Source of the DNA: a virus
Strand: one strand, 5' to 3'
Length of the DNA: 64,000 bases
Virus record (IMG/VR): IMGVR_UViG_3300007735_000794
Location: 1 to 64,000 of that record
The translations under genes were made by a program, and so were the position numbers. This document shows positions 39,190 through 47,521 of the stretch, piece by piece (the first letter of the stretch is position 1; each line of letters opens with the position of its first letter). The notes beneath the pieces were generated by a model that had not been told where the DNA came from, ran no database searches, and saw only the letters and a program-made list of their open reading frames with translations.

Positions 39190-39924
39190 TTAGCCTCTTA
39201 AGCGTGTATAGTCTACGCTATGTCTAGAATATTGGTTCCAAATATCGTTATCAAATTCATGACGACCGCGATCGTCGCCTGCAGCGCCCAGACGTTCTGC
39301 TTCGTAATGAATAAATGAGAACCACCAACCAAATTGTTTCATGATTGTATCAAATAAGACAGTATGCGCAAAGTCAAATTTTGATTCGTCAGTTATTCGA
39401 CAGACGACATCTGTCGAATTAAAGAGCTTTTCTAATAGTGACTCATCATCGTCTTCTATAATTTCATCACCAATTTCATTATAAAATGTAAATGGACATT
39501 TTGAAATATCATATTGAAATCCTGCTACAAGTTCAGTTGTAATAATCTCGAATGCATGCACGATCATTTTCACTAATTCTTTAGTGAGCGCCTTGCCAAG
39601 TTTTTTTGTTACGTCATCAGTACTTTCTGCATTTTTTAAGAATTCATTAGAAAGCTCTTTTGCAAATGAAATAATTATGCTTTTGATACTTGCGTCTGAT
39701 TTTAATGTCTCATTTGATATTCCAAAGCTTTTTGCTAGTTGCATGTATTTTGTAGTTAGACCTGACGCATATTTTTCTGCAATGTCATAAAATACTTCGC
39801 TTTTTGCAATTGTTGTTATGCTATTGAGAAAATTTGTAATTTCTTCATCTGACACGTCGTCGATGCCTTCGAGCATGAGGTGTCTGCGTATGAGCGATCT
39901 AAGAATTGTGTTTTTTATTTCCAT
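39190..39924 (-). CDS. array-type protein, 244 aa, paralogue of 41947 gene
   Basis: Leader MEIKNTILRSLIRRHLMLEGIDD is nearly the same design as that of the 41947-42618 gene (VKNSVLRSLIKRRIIEEGLDD), with LMLEG and IIEEG as putative cleavage ends. The bodies also align loosely (KALTKELVKMIVHAFEIITT vs KIFVYEIVKMLVGVIS). It is 7 bases from its neighbour on the right side of the operon. Confidence 0.75.
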   Translation of the reverse strand: MEIKNTILRSLIRRHLMLEGIDDVSDEEITNFLNSITTIAKSEVFYDIAEKYASGLTTKYMQLAKSFGISNETLKSDASIKSIIISFAKELSNEFLKNAESTDDVTKKLGKALTKELVKMIVHAFEIITTELVAGFQYDISKCPFTFYNEIGDEIIEDDDESLLEKLFNSTDVVCRITDESKFDFAHTVLFDTIMKQFGWWFSFIHYEAERLGAAGDDRGRHEFDNDIWNQYSRHSVDYTRLRG

Positions 39925-39928
39925 TATT

Positions 39929-41863
39929 TTAACCGATGATTTTTTGCCATGATTTAAGTAATTTGTTTTCTTTAAACAAATCGTTTAAATCATTATCAAT
40001 TTCTTGATCATTTGCACTTTGAACATTATCATTTAGCCCTAATATGCGTTTAGACTCGTCAGGAACAATACCGAGGAATTTGTTAACAGTGATTGCGTGT
40101 GTTAGCATTTGTCTAATTTTGCTATTTTTTGCAGATATGCCTATCGCGTCCATAAAAAGTTTAATTTTATATGGGAGTGTTCCGTAATTAAATATCAATT
40201 CTAGCATATGAGGTAACTTTTTATTTTCTGGCGCTTTGTCTGGATTTATGATATACAAGTTCGCAATCTTAAGCGAAACGTCGCGAGGCCATGATTTAAC
40301 AAATGCAGGATTGCTCAATGCTGCTTGGAATGATTCATTTGTTAAAACAAAATCCCAAAAGTTTCCGTTAAGTCCTGTTCCCATCGCGCTTGTGAATGAT
40401 TTTGAACACATGTCAAGCACGATTTCAACGGGTGTATTTGGGTTTGTAGAAATATTTTTTGCGAGCGATTGATAGTTTTTTTCTTTTGCATACTCATATG
40501 CAGCTTTAATTTCTTCAACATTGTCAGAAATTGACATATCGTATGCTTTTTGAACTTTTGCGTATGGACTTCCTAAGCTTATCATTAATGATTTTGTTTC
40601 TTCATCTTGATTATCTACTAATTTATTCCACGAAGATAACATCTTAAATATTGCATCTCCCGATGCTTTAACATTTTGAAAAAGTAAAAACACATTTTTT
40701 GCATTTTCTGGCCAGATTTTTATATCTGAGTTATCATTGAATATCGCAGCAAGCGTATAATCATTCAACTCTTCTTTGTCTGCATTAATTTTGATAAGTT
40801 CATTCAATACATTTGAATCTTGATTTGTAACTTGATAAGTGAGACGAGAAAGCGTCATAAATTTAGCAATGAATGCAGCACATTCTCTAGAGAATTTTAC
40901 ATTTGCAGATGTTGCATCTTTATAAATTCGAATAGCTTCCTCAGTTCTTTGCTGAGCGCTGAGTGTGACAAGCATTTCTTTCATTGCACCGAGATTATTT
41001 GCAGCCTTGATAGCATAATCTGCGGCGGGCGCAACGCCACCAATCGATTCAACTTTTTCGAAGATAATCTTCATAATCTCAGAATAATATTGACCCAAGA
41101 CGCGTTTGTGGTCTTCAGCTGTCATTCCTTTATTGTCTCTGTCAATCGTTGTTCCGCCATTACGTCCATCTATAAGCTTGCCGTCTTTAAAACCAATTGA
41201 CATATAATCAAATTTTCCGGCGGGGTCTGGATAAGGACGCGCGCCATCTTTGATAATATAGATTAATAGCTTGTCACCAGAGTTGTATGTGTAGAAAAGA
41301 TTTGATTGAGATGTATAGTTTGTACACCACGTTGTGTTAGGTGCCATTGTTATCGGATCATAGCCTGCAATTTCCATACTGTCTGCCATGTTGTGAGGCA
41401 GCCAAATGTTCCAAGGACCGACTTTTCCTATCAATTCTTTTGGGCCACCCTGCGAACCTGTCAGTGCAAGCCTTTGTTTTTTCTTTGATGCCAACGCCAT
41501 GATTGTAGTCATTTCATCGACTGTCATCTTTTGAAAATCTGCAGGATTATCCCACGATTTTTCTTTATTGAGCCCAGCATAGTATGCTGCGATATCTGTC
41601 TTAAACTGTTCGTTTGTTGCCCATTTTTGGCTAAGACCTGATGCTAATCCTTTGTATGATTTAACAATTCCAATGCAGTCCTCAATTGGATGAGTTTCTT
41701 TGATTGATTTTTCTTTTCCAAATCTCTTAATCAACCAAGAAATGCAAGGCGGATCAAGTTGCATAATCTGTGGCGCTTGAGCGCTGTATTTATCTGCCAG
41801 CTCTTTTTGGTCATCTTTAAATCCTTCAAGCAGCAATTCGGCAATAAATTGTTTTATATGCAT
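39929..41863 (-). CDS. large phage protein with TTWCTNYTS motif and internal-head leader
   Basis: 644 residues. Leader MHIKQFIAELLLEGFKDDQK ends LLLEG. Residues about 120-260 contain GPWNIWLPHNMADSMEIAGY and NTTWCTNYTSQSNLFYTYNS, an arrangement I associate with uncharacterised large-phage proteins. The C-terminal 350 residues are helical repeats. A TATAAATA element lies 26 bases before the ATG. Probably an internal or injected virion protein; catalytic function, if any, is unknown. Confidence 0.75.
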   Translation of the reverse strand: MHIKQFIAELLLEGFKDDQKELADKYSAQAPQIMQLDPPCISWLIKRFGKEKSIKETHPIEDCIGIVKSYKGLASGLSQKWATNEQFKTDIAAYYAGLNKEKSWDNPADFQKMTVDEMTTIMALASKKKQRLALTGSQGGPKELIGKVGPWNIWLPHNMADSMEIAGYDPITMAPNTTWCTNYTSQSNLFYTYNSGDKLLIYIIKDGARPYPDPAGKFDYMSIGFKDGKLIDGRNGGTTIDRDNKGMTAEDHKRVLGQYYSEIMKIIFEKVESIGGVAPAADYAIKAANNLGAMKEMLVTLSAQQRTEEAIRIYKDATSANVKFSRECAAFIAKFMTLSRLTYQVTNQDSNVLNELIKINADKEELNDYTLAAIFNDNSDIKIWPENAKNVFLLFQNVKASGDAIFKMLSSWNKLVDNQDEETKSLMISLGSPYAKVQKAYDMSISDNVEEIKAAYEYAKEKNYQSLAKNISTNPNTPVEIVLDMCSKSFTSAMGTGLNGNFWDFVLTNESFQAALSNPAFVKSWPRDVSLKIANLYIINPDKAPENKKLPHMLELIFNYGTLPYKIKLFMDAIGISAKNSKIRQMLTHAITVNKFLGIVPDESKRILGLNDNVQSANDQEIDNDLNDLFKENKLLKSWQKIIG

Positions 41864-41888
41864 TTAATTCTCACAAGACAGAACAAGT

Positions 41889-41896
41889 TATTTATA
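41889..41896 (-). promoter_or_regulatory. TATAAATA, possible T4-like late promoter
   Basis: Minus-strand TATAAATA 26 bases upstream of the 644-codon gene. T4-type late promoters consist of just this -10 element read by the gp55 sigma; no gp55 is seen in the window. Confidence 0.4.
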
Positions 41897-41946
41897 ACTA
41901 TACAAATGAGTGTCTAGAAAATAATCTTTTAGCAAAAATGTTATAG

Positions 41947-42618
41947 CTATGCTATTTTTGCTTTAATGCTTGCACACTCTTTAAAATCAAAATTATAAAA
42001 CCAGCATGAGATCCTGTAGATCAACATCTCATACAGCGCTTTTTGATCATCATCAAGTGATATTATAGTTATGAGTTCGCCTCTCTCGCGAAGGTCAATA
42101 AGTTCTTCATAATCTGTAATTAGTTTTCCTGAGCCATCATGGACGAAGACGTCTTCGTCGTGCGTTTGATAAAGCGCTTCGAATGCGAATTCACTTGGTA
42201 GCTCACTAATGACGCCGACAAGCATCTTTACTATTTCGTAGACAAAGATTTTTACGATTTTTTCGTCATTAATAATTTCTGAGTATTCTTCGATGTCTGC
42301 CTCAGATTCTGCTAAGAGTTGCAGTATATTAAGATATAGATTATTTGCATTAAGAATTAACAGCTGCTTTATTTGATTATTCTGCTTCAGCGTAACACGA
42401 TTCATTCCGCTAGGTGAATGCGCCATTTCGTAGAGGACTTTTCCAATTTTGTTGTCTATTGCGCTCTTAACAAAATCTTCATCAAACTTATCAGCATGAT
42501 GAAGTTCTATGATTAGATCGACTAATTGAAGTGCTTTTTCTTTTTTATTGTCATCAAGCCCTTCTTCAATGATCCTTCGTTTAATTAGCGATCGAAGAAC
42601 AGAATTTTTAACAAACAT
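41947..42618 (-). CDS. array-type protein, 223 aa
   Basis: ATG at 42618 gives MFVKNSVLRSLIKRRIIEEG; an in-frame ATG 18 bases earlier adds a hydrophobic extension not seen in its paralogue. The body is helical and acidic (LLAESEADIEEYSEIINDEK). It is the paralogue of the 39190 gene. Confidence 0.75.
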   Translation of the reverse strand: MFVKNSVLRSLIKRRIIEEGLDDNKKEKALQLVDLIIELHHADKFDEDFVKSAIDNKIGKVLYEMAHSPSGMNRVTLKQNNQIKQLLILNANNLYLNILQLLAESEADIEEYSEIINDEKIVKIFVYEIVKMLVGVISELPSEFAFEALYQTHDEDVFVHDGSGKLITDYEELIDLRERGELITIISLDDDQKALYEMLIYRISCWFYNFDFKECASIKAKIA

Positions 42619-42655
42619 TAGTAACGCCACGAACAATTATTAAATATACAAACAG

Positions 42656-43165
42656 TTAGAAAAATGTTTGCCTATTTTGGGGTTCAACATAGTCAAGCTT
42701 CAAAAATTCAAATACGGCATAATCGTCATAAAAATCAGAAATACATTCTTTCTTATCGTTTAAAATTTGATTTTTTGTATAACAATATCCCATTTCGCTA
42801 CACATACTTGCAATAAAAATATTGAATCCAGCCGGACCTGTGTAATTCATTGTCATTATTCCAAAATTTTCTTTTGTTGCAATAAAAATATCAATTTGAA
42901 CATCATCAATTGAAACGTAGTATGCAATTTTCCCAACTTGTTTTTTCAATTGAACGTTATCAAACCATGATTTAAAATCATCAAGATTTTTTGGCACTAT
43001 AACAATATCAACATCACCGCATGTTTGTCTTTGTCTGCGATATGACCCACATATTTCTAATTTTTCACATTGAGCATGAAGTCCCAACACTTTTAATTCT
43101 TCAACAATTTTTTCAACTTCTTTTCTTGATATTCTTCTGCTCTCACCAAAGACTTTGCCGCTCAT
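42656..43165 (-). CDS. minimal family X DNA polymerase / nucleotidyltransferase
   Basis: 169 residues. The palm signature GSYRRQRQTCGDVDIVIV (40-57) supplies D51 and D53, and VQIDIFI supplies the third acid, D92. MNYTGPAGFNIFIASMCSEM (106-125) and the C-terminal KLDYVEPQNR (156-165) match the thumb and the EPxxR end of Pol beta. No 8-kDa lyase or fingers domain precedes the palm, the same two-domain economy as African swine fever virus Pol X. Expected role: gap filling or end repair. Its position among leader-bearing genes raises the possibility of packaging. Confidence 0.85.
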   Translation of the reverse strand: MSGKVFGESRRISRKEVEKIVEELKVLGLHAQCEKLEICGSYRRQRQTCGDVDIVIVPKNLDDFKSWFDNVQLKKQVGKIAYYVSIDDVQIDIFIATKENFGIMTMNYTGPAGFNIFIASMCSEMGYCYTKNQILNDKKECISDFYDDYAVFEFLKLDYVEPQNRQTFF

Positions 43166-43214
43166 AAATCACACGTAATAAACAAAATATAATTCGTGTC
43201 ATGATATTTACACA

Positions 43215-43222
43215 TATTTATA
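43215..43222 (-). promoter_or_regulatory. TATAAATA, possible late promoter for the Pol X gene
   Basis: Minus-strand TATAAATA about 50 bases before the Pol X ATG; it overlaps the region just upstream of the divergent 43227 start. Confidence 0.35.
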
Positions 43223-43226
43223 GAAT

Positions 43227-44030
43227 ATGACGAAAATATTGCAAGAATCAATACGATGTATACTGAATGAAACAGTAGGCTGGTCTGATAGCTTAGAATC
43301 AATCTCTTTGAGGTTAGAAGAATTGATTGGGAAAGAATTTTCAATGTTCAAGCATTTAGAAAAAATGGGCTGGAAATTGGGAAGATTTTTACCTGACACT
43401 ATACCACACGATTTTGTTTATTTGGGTAGTGGCATGTATCGTGTTGTGTTTGCACCCAAATCAGACAAAGATTTAGTTATCAAAATAGCAAAAACAGAAG
43501 ACGGTTGCGCTATGAATAGTGACGATGCTCTAGTTGGGAAAAATGGATATTGGGCGAAAGCGTTCCCGAAATGTTACAACGTTGCAGATGATTATAGATG
43601 GATTATTCAAGAGCGATGTGATGTTGCAAGAAATAGAAGTTCGCATGGCTATGCTGACCTTTCTAGTTACTTTGTAAATACATACTTTTATTATTTTTCA
43701 GATGACGATGAGTGGTCTGTGCTAATTTGTTCACTTGCTATCGGCGCTGGAATGTCATTTGATGAATTAAAGAAATCATGCAGAAATGCATATCTTACTG
43801 CTGCCAATGAAATAAATAATTCTTTCGAAGAAGACCCAGATGAAATCATTCAATCTATGAATGACGAACTTATGAATACATCTGCAACATATAAATTGTG
43901 GTGTGGCGCGATCAAGCGATTTGGAATTGCACCAGACGATTTATATTCAAACAATCTTGGATTTTCTAGAGAAGACTGCAGACCTGTTATTATTGATTCA
44001 AGCTTTATAAATACATTAGAGAGAACATAA
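43227..44030 (+). CDS. protein-kinase-like fold with internal-head leader
   Basis: 267 residues. Leader MTKILQESIRCILNETVGWS contains two candidate ends (LQES, LNET). A Gly-rich loop LGSGMYRVVF (66-75) and VIKIAK with Lys86 match kinase subdomains I-II, and WIIQERCD fits the hinge strand. D238 and N243 in APDDLYSNNLGF, with D257 in PVIIDSSF, fit the catalytic Asp/Asn and metal-binding Asp. The insert between is unusually long. It may phosphorylate host proteins after injection; activity not proven. Confidence 0.7.
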   Translation: MTKILQESIRCILNETVGWSDSLESISLRLEELIGKEFSMFKHLEKMGWKLGRFLPDTIPHDFVYLGSGMYRVVFAPKSDKDLVIKIAKTEDGCAMNSDDALVGKNGYWAKAFPKCYNVADDYRWIIQERCDVARNRSSHGYADLSSYFVNTYFYYFSDDDEWSVLICSLAIGAGMSFDELKKSCRNAYLTAANEINNSFEEDPDEIIQSMNDELMNTSATYKLWCGAIKRFGIAPDDLYSNNLGFSREDCRPVIIDSSFINTLERT

Positions 44031-44031
44031 A

Positions 44032-44754
44032 ATGAACGAACAATTCAAAAAGTTGCTAAGAGAATTCATAAATGAAACTGTTATAAGACGTCGCGGCGGT
44101 GAAGAAGTAAAAATAGCATCTTCTGCCGATAGGATTTCTTCGTTTTCTGGCGCTACGCGCGGCAATATTACATCGATTGGCGACATAAAAATATCACCAA
44201 AAGAAGCAAAAAACTTGTCGTTAGAAATGAATTCGCCATTTATGCAAGGGCCCGCATTTCATGCAATTTACAATGGAGGTGTGGGAGAAGAAAATAAATT
44301 TGTAAAGATAAAATCAAAAGAGCAAAAGCGTGCATCTATTTGGGGTGAAGATGACAATGAAGAGAACGTTAAAAAAGTTCCAACTCTTGCGAATTATAGA
44401 ATCGGCGAAAAGGGCTCATATGTTTATATTCCTGAGCTTTTTTTGATGGTGCATAATCCTGCTACAGTTGATCGTGCATTTGGCGTCGGTTTTGTTAAAA
44501 ATATAGAAAATTTCCCAACATCAACACCGGGCTATGATGCACCGCTTGCTCAAATAGAATTTGCTGACGATCAAAAGCCACCAGGTCATATGAATACACA
44601 AAACATGGTTGGTTTAGCATTCGTATGTAAGTTATCAGAAGCAGATGCGCTTGTTAAAGCAGAACAATTTTCAACGATTAAGAAACGAACACTTTCAAAG
44701 GGCGCGTCAGTCAAAGATCCAATAGTTGCAGCTCAAGAAGAAGATGATGACTAA
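44032..44754 (+). CDS. array-type protein, 240 aa
   Basis: Leader MNEQFKKLLREFINETVIRR (INET end). The body is mixed alpha/beta (LSLEMNSPFMQGPAFHAIYN, FKVGFVKNIENFPTSTPGYD-like segments) and unlike the helical module. It overlaps the next start by 11 bases. Unknown. Confidence 0.7.
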   Translation: MNEQFKKLLREFINETVIRRRGGEEVKIASSADRISSFSGATRGNITSIGDIKISPKEAKNLSLEMNSPFMQGPAFHAIYNGGVGEENKFVKIKSKEQKRASIWGEDDNEENVKKVPTLANYRIGEKGSYVYIPELFLMVHNPATVDRAFGVGFVKNIENFPTSTPGYDAPLAQIEFADDQKPPGHMNTQNMVGLAFVCKLSEADALVKAEQFSTIKKRTLSKGASVKDPIVAAQEEDDD

Positions 44755-45160
44755 ATCATGTGAAACAGTTATAAGAGCATTAATACGTGAATTTAATTCG
44801 CCGGTGGGTGATTCTGTTCTTGAAATGATGTCAGATGTCGAGGGTGTTGTCGAAGGAATTAGCAAATTATCAGACGAGCTAATTGAAATAGAACCGCAGG
44901 TAGGAATTCAATTGAAAACATTTGCAAAGAGTTTAAAATCTTCACCAAAAAAAGGGCCCAAAGAAGTCGCAATTCAAATGCAAAAAATTTTAACATTTCT
45001 AGAAGATGAATTGCATGATGAAACGCTTGGTCTTCAAATGAGAATTGCGACATTGCTTCGAAGCTCGTTACCAATGACTGGAATATTTCAATCGCCACAA
45101 GCAGGTTTAAATCCCGCATATGATCCCACAAAAGGCAGCATGTTTAACAAAGCGGGATAA
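44744..45160 (+). CDS. array-type protein, 138 aa
   Basis: Start at one of two adjacent ATGs (44744/44747), giving MMTKSCETVIRALIREFNSP with an IRE end. The body is amphipathic helix (MMSDVEGVVEGISKLSDELI, VAIQMQKILTFLEDELHDE). It ends Gly/Pro-rich (ASLNPAYDPTKGSM-like). Last leader-bearing gene of the plus half. Confidence 0.7.
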   Translation: MMTKSCETVIRALIREFNSPVGDSVLEMMSDVEGVVEGISKLSDELIEIEPQVGIQLKTFAKSLKSSPKKGPKEVAIQMQKILTFLEDELHDETLGLQMRIATLLRSSLPMTGIFQSPQAGLNPAYDPTKGSMFNKAG

Positions 45161-45176
45161 ATGATATAATTGAAGC

Positions 45177-45425
45177 ATGGAAACATTTAATGTACCTGAT
45201 GGTTTTTCACCTCAATTTTGTAATGCAGTGTATGGATTTTTTACTGGCAGAAGAGATAAGCACATATTTGACGAGCTAAAGACCCGTTTCGGCACTGAGC
45301 GGTATTATCTTGAGTCGATTGAAGAAATTTATAATGAAAATGGTTGGCGTCTCGATATTAAATCTCGAAAAGCATACAGAGAAATATTTAGAGGCACGCT
45401 GAGTTTTGATTCTTTTAAGTTATAG
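45177..45425 (+). CDS. hypothetical protein, 82 aa
   Basis: METFNVPDGFSPQFCNAVYG, FFTGRRDKHIFDELKTRFGT, then EIYNENGWRLDIKSRKAYRE. Compact alpha/beta, no leader peptide. Its stop overlaps the convergent metallopeptidase gene by 6 bases. Unknown. Confidence 0.6.
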   Translation: METFNVPDGFSPQFCNAVYGFFTGRRDKHIFDELKTRFGTERYYLESIEEIYNENGWRLDIKSRKAYREIFRGTLSFDSFKL

Positions 45426-45803
45426 ATTTTTGTCATAGATAAATTTCTTGACTAAGACGCCTGCTTTAGCGTTTGCTTGATCTTCATGAAAACCTCCAAT
45501 GTCTTTTATTGGTCGTGTGATTAGACCTCTGTCGTGTTGTTGCATGTGAACCATTTCGTGAGCGATAGATCGACAAATATCAAGAACATTTCTATTATGA
45601 CCCCATACACACACCTCATTTGTCTGAGGATCAAAGTATGCAGTTGTCTTTATATTGTTTTGAGCACGATCTAATACTACTTTTATTTTAAAGTCACAAC
45701 TAAGCTTTAGTTCTTCTTGCGCAAATTTACAAAAATCAGCTACTAAATTTGTATCTTCACCGGGCATATTTAAAGCAGAGTCTACTAATAGTTTTTGTTC
45801 CAT
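45420..45803 (-). CDS. HExxH zinc metallopeptidase-like protein, 127 aa
   Basis: IAHEMVHMQQHDRGL (about residues 83-97) is a zincin HExxH motif. GGFHEDQANAKAG downstream offers Glu as a third ligand. The N-terminal half is a strand-rich subdomain (FKIKVVLDRAQNNIKTTAYF) as in small SprT/IrrE-like zincins. A host-protein or virion-processing peptidase is possible; no signal peptide. Confidence 0.75.
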   Translation of the reverse strand: MEQKLLVDSALNMPGEDTNLVADFCKFAQEELKLSCDFKIKVVLDRAQNNIKTTAYFDPQTNEVCVWGHNRNVLDICRSIAHEMVHMQQHDRGLITRPIKDIGGFHEDQANAKAGVLVKKFIYDKNL

Positions 45804-45956
45804 TTAAACCATAACATCTATGTATAAGTATTACAATTTCAATATTTAGTCTTGTAGATTTTAGTAAATGCAGTTCTTATATATGAACTGTATAGCGTTG
45901 TCGTAAATCTTTACAAAATATAAAAATAAAAGTTTGTTGTAATCATGCACGGCTAG

Positions 45957-45973
45957 TGAGTTATAATAACTCA
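45957..45973. promoter_or_regulatory. 17-bp palindrome over a TATAAT
   Basis: TGAGTTAT-A-ATAACTCA, perfect 8-bp arms, centred on TATAAT and ending 3 bases before the chaperonin-like ATG. The rest of the 45804-45975 gap is AT-rich and holds no gene. It could be an operator or a start-site hairpin. Confidence 0.45.
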
Positions 45974-45975
45974 TT

Positions 45976-47283
45976 ATGAACTCAGCTACCATAAACGAAC
46001 TAGAATTCAGATCTCAATTGAATTCTAGACTACTAAATATTAAGCAATTATCAAACTCTGGCGCTTTAATCTTACATAAACATTTAGTAAATGACTCATT
46101 ACAGAAAGTTCTTATATCATCAAAAAGAAAATCATGGTTCGACAATACTATTCTTCCAATGATTGAATCTGCATCAATCGACGCAGAAAAATCTGCACCT
46201 GGCGCGGGATTAATTGTATTGAAGTTAATTACAAGTCAATTAACAGAAGATCTAAAAGAAATTAGCAATTCGAATCTTGAAATAGAACTTCTAAAAGAAC
46301 ATACATCCTCAGCACAAAAAATATGCACGAAAGAAGAATTTGAAGAATTTAGAAAAAAGACACTTTCAAAACATGCTTATGCTTTGATGACAGAAATATT
46401 AGAAAAATACAATCTTGGTGACGATCTAGAAACAAAAAAATCTTATTTGAGAGACACAACAATTGAAAAAATTGAAGGATACACACTTGACAATATTATT
46501 TTTAATCAGCTCTTCCTCAAAAGTGGAACGTGGACAAGGTCAGATGTAAATGTGTTAATAATTGATGGTCTAATAGAATCAGTCGGAGAAATTTATCATC
46601 TTCTAGAAAAAGCAAATAAGACAAGCGAATCGTATCTTGTAATTTGTGCTGGTATTTTACAAGAACCATTGAATGTTATCTTACAAAATTTTGCAAGAGA
46701 AACAATAGATGTAGTTGTTGGAACTATTAAATCAAGTGATCAAAGCATCAATACAATAGCAGATCTTGGCACAATTTGTATGACGTCACCCATCTCAGCA
46801 ATGAAGGGAGAGACAATATCACAAGCAACGTTACATGACTTTCAAAAACTCGATAAAGTCAGTATTACACAAAATCGTATACAAATAAAAAATAGCAAAG
46901 CAAAAATTGCAACTACAAATTTACTTCGTGAACTTATAAAAAAGTCACAGCAAGATATTGACGTTGATTATCTTTTGCAAAAAAGAATAAAATGTCTATC
47001 TTCGTCTAGACTTTCAATATCAATTGGGCGAGACGATGTAGATAAACAAAAAAATATCATTGAAGAAATTGATACATTCTTACGAAGTTGCCCAATGATT
47101 TTATCAAATGGATTTTTACATAAAAATGAATTAAAGAATTTTTCTGATAACATAATCGAATTATTATTTGGTGAAACAGATGCACAACCCGTTGTCAGAA
47201 TTGAAAAAGCTATTTCAATATATAAATCATTCTTTAATCAAATCAAGCAAACCGGCACAATTATCACAGAAGACAGGAGTTAA
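45976..47283 (+). CDS. GroEL-like chaperonin homologue lacking ATPase motifs
   Basis: 435 residues, against about 540 in GroEL. Residues about 165-305 follow the GroEL apical domain: KIEGYTLDNIIFNQLFL (EGxxFDxGY...), VNVLIIDGLIESVGEIYHLL (PFILLxDKKIS), SYLVICAGILQEPLNVILQN (PLLIIAEDVEGEAL) and ISQATLHDFQKLDKVSITQN (LEDLGxAKRVVI). The equatorial GDGTTT is replaced by SAPGAGL, and the C-terminal VVAGGG is missing. It may act as a capsid-folding cofactor with host GroEL or as a scaffold. Confidence 0.75.
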   Translation: MNSATINELEFRSQLNSRLLNIKQLSNSGALILHKHLVNDSLQKVLISSKRKSWFDNTILPMIESASIDAEKSAPGAGLIVLKLITSQLTEDLKEISNSNLEIELLKEHTSSAQKICTKEEFEEFRKKTLSKHAYALMTEILEKYNLGDDLETKKSYLRDTTIEKIEGYTLDNIIFNQLFLKSGTWTRSDVNVLIIDGLIESVGEIYHLLEKANKTSESYLVICAGILQEPLNVILQNFARETIDVVVGTIKSSDQSINTIADLGTICMTSPISAMKGETISQATLHDFQKLDKVSITQNRIQIKNSKAKIATTNLLRELIKKSQQDIDVDYLLQKRIKCLSSSRLSISIGRDDVDKQKNIIEEIDTFLRSCPMILSNGFLHKNELKNFSDNIIELLFGETDAQPVVRIEKAISIYKSFFNQIKQTGTIITEDRS

Positions 47284-47287
47284 AAAG

Positions 47288-47521
47288 ATGTCACTAGAGT
47301 TAAAAGTAAGCACTACATTCAAGAATTCAATCGACGTTGTTAAAGATAAAGTCATATCAAATCTCATTGAAGCAAGAGGTCAAGGAAAAATCAAGATAGA
47401 GAAAAAAGAATTCGATGCAATATGCAACATGATAATAATGTCATTTGATCAAGGCTCACTTAACTCGTTCTCTCAAATCGACACACTTGTAAAGGAAATA
47501 AGAAAAGAATATGGCAATTGA
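47288..47521 (+). CDS. small conserved-type phage protein, 77 aa
   Basis: ATG at 47288 behind CAGGAG. MSLELKVSTTFKNSIDVVKD, then KIKIEKKEFDAICNMIIMSF: helix-strand-helix. It overlaps the next gene by 11 bases. Function unknown. Confidence 0.65.
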   Translation: MSLELKVSTTFKNSIDVVKDKVISNLIEARGQGKIKIEKKEFDAICNMIIMSFDQGSLNSFSQIDTLVKEIRKEYGN

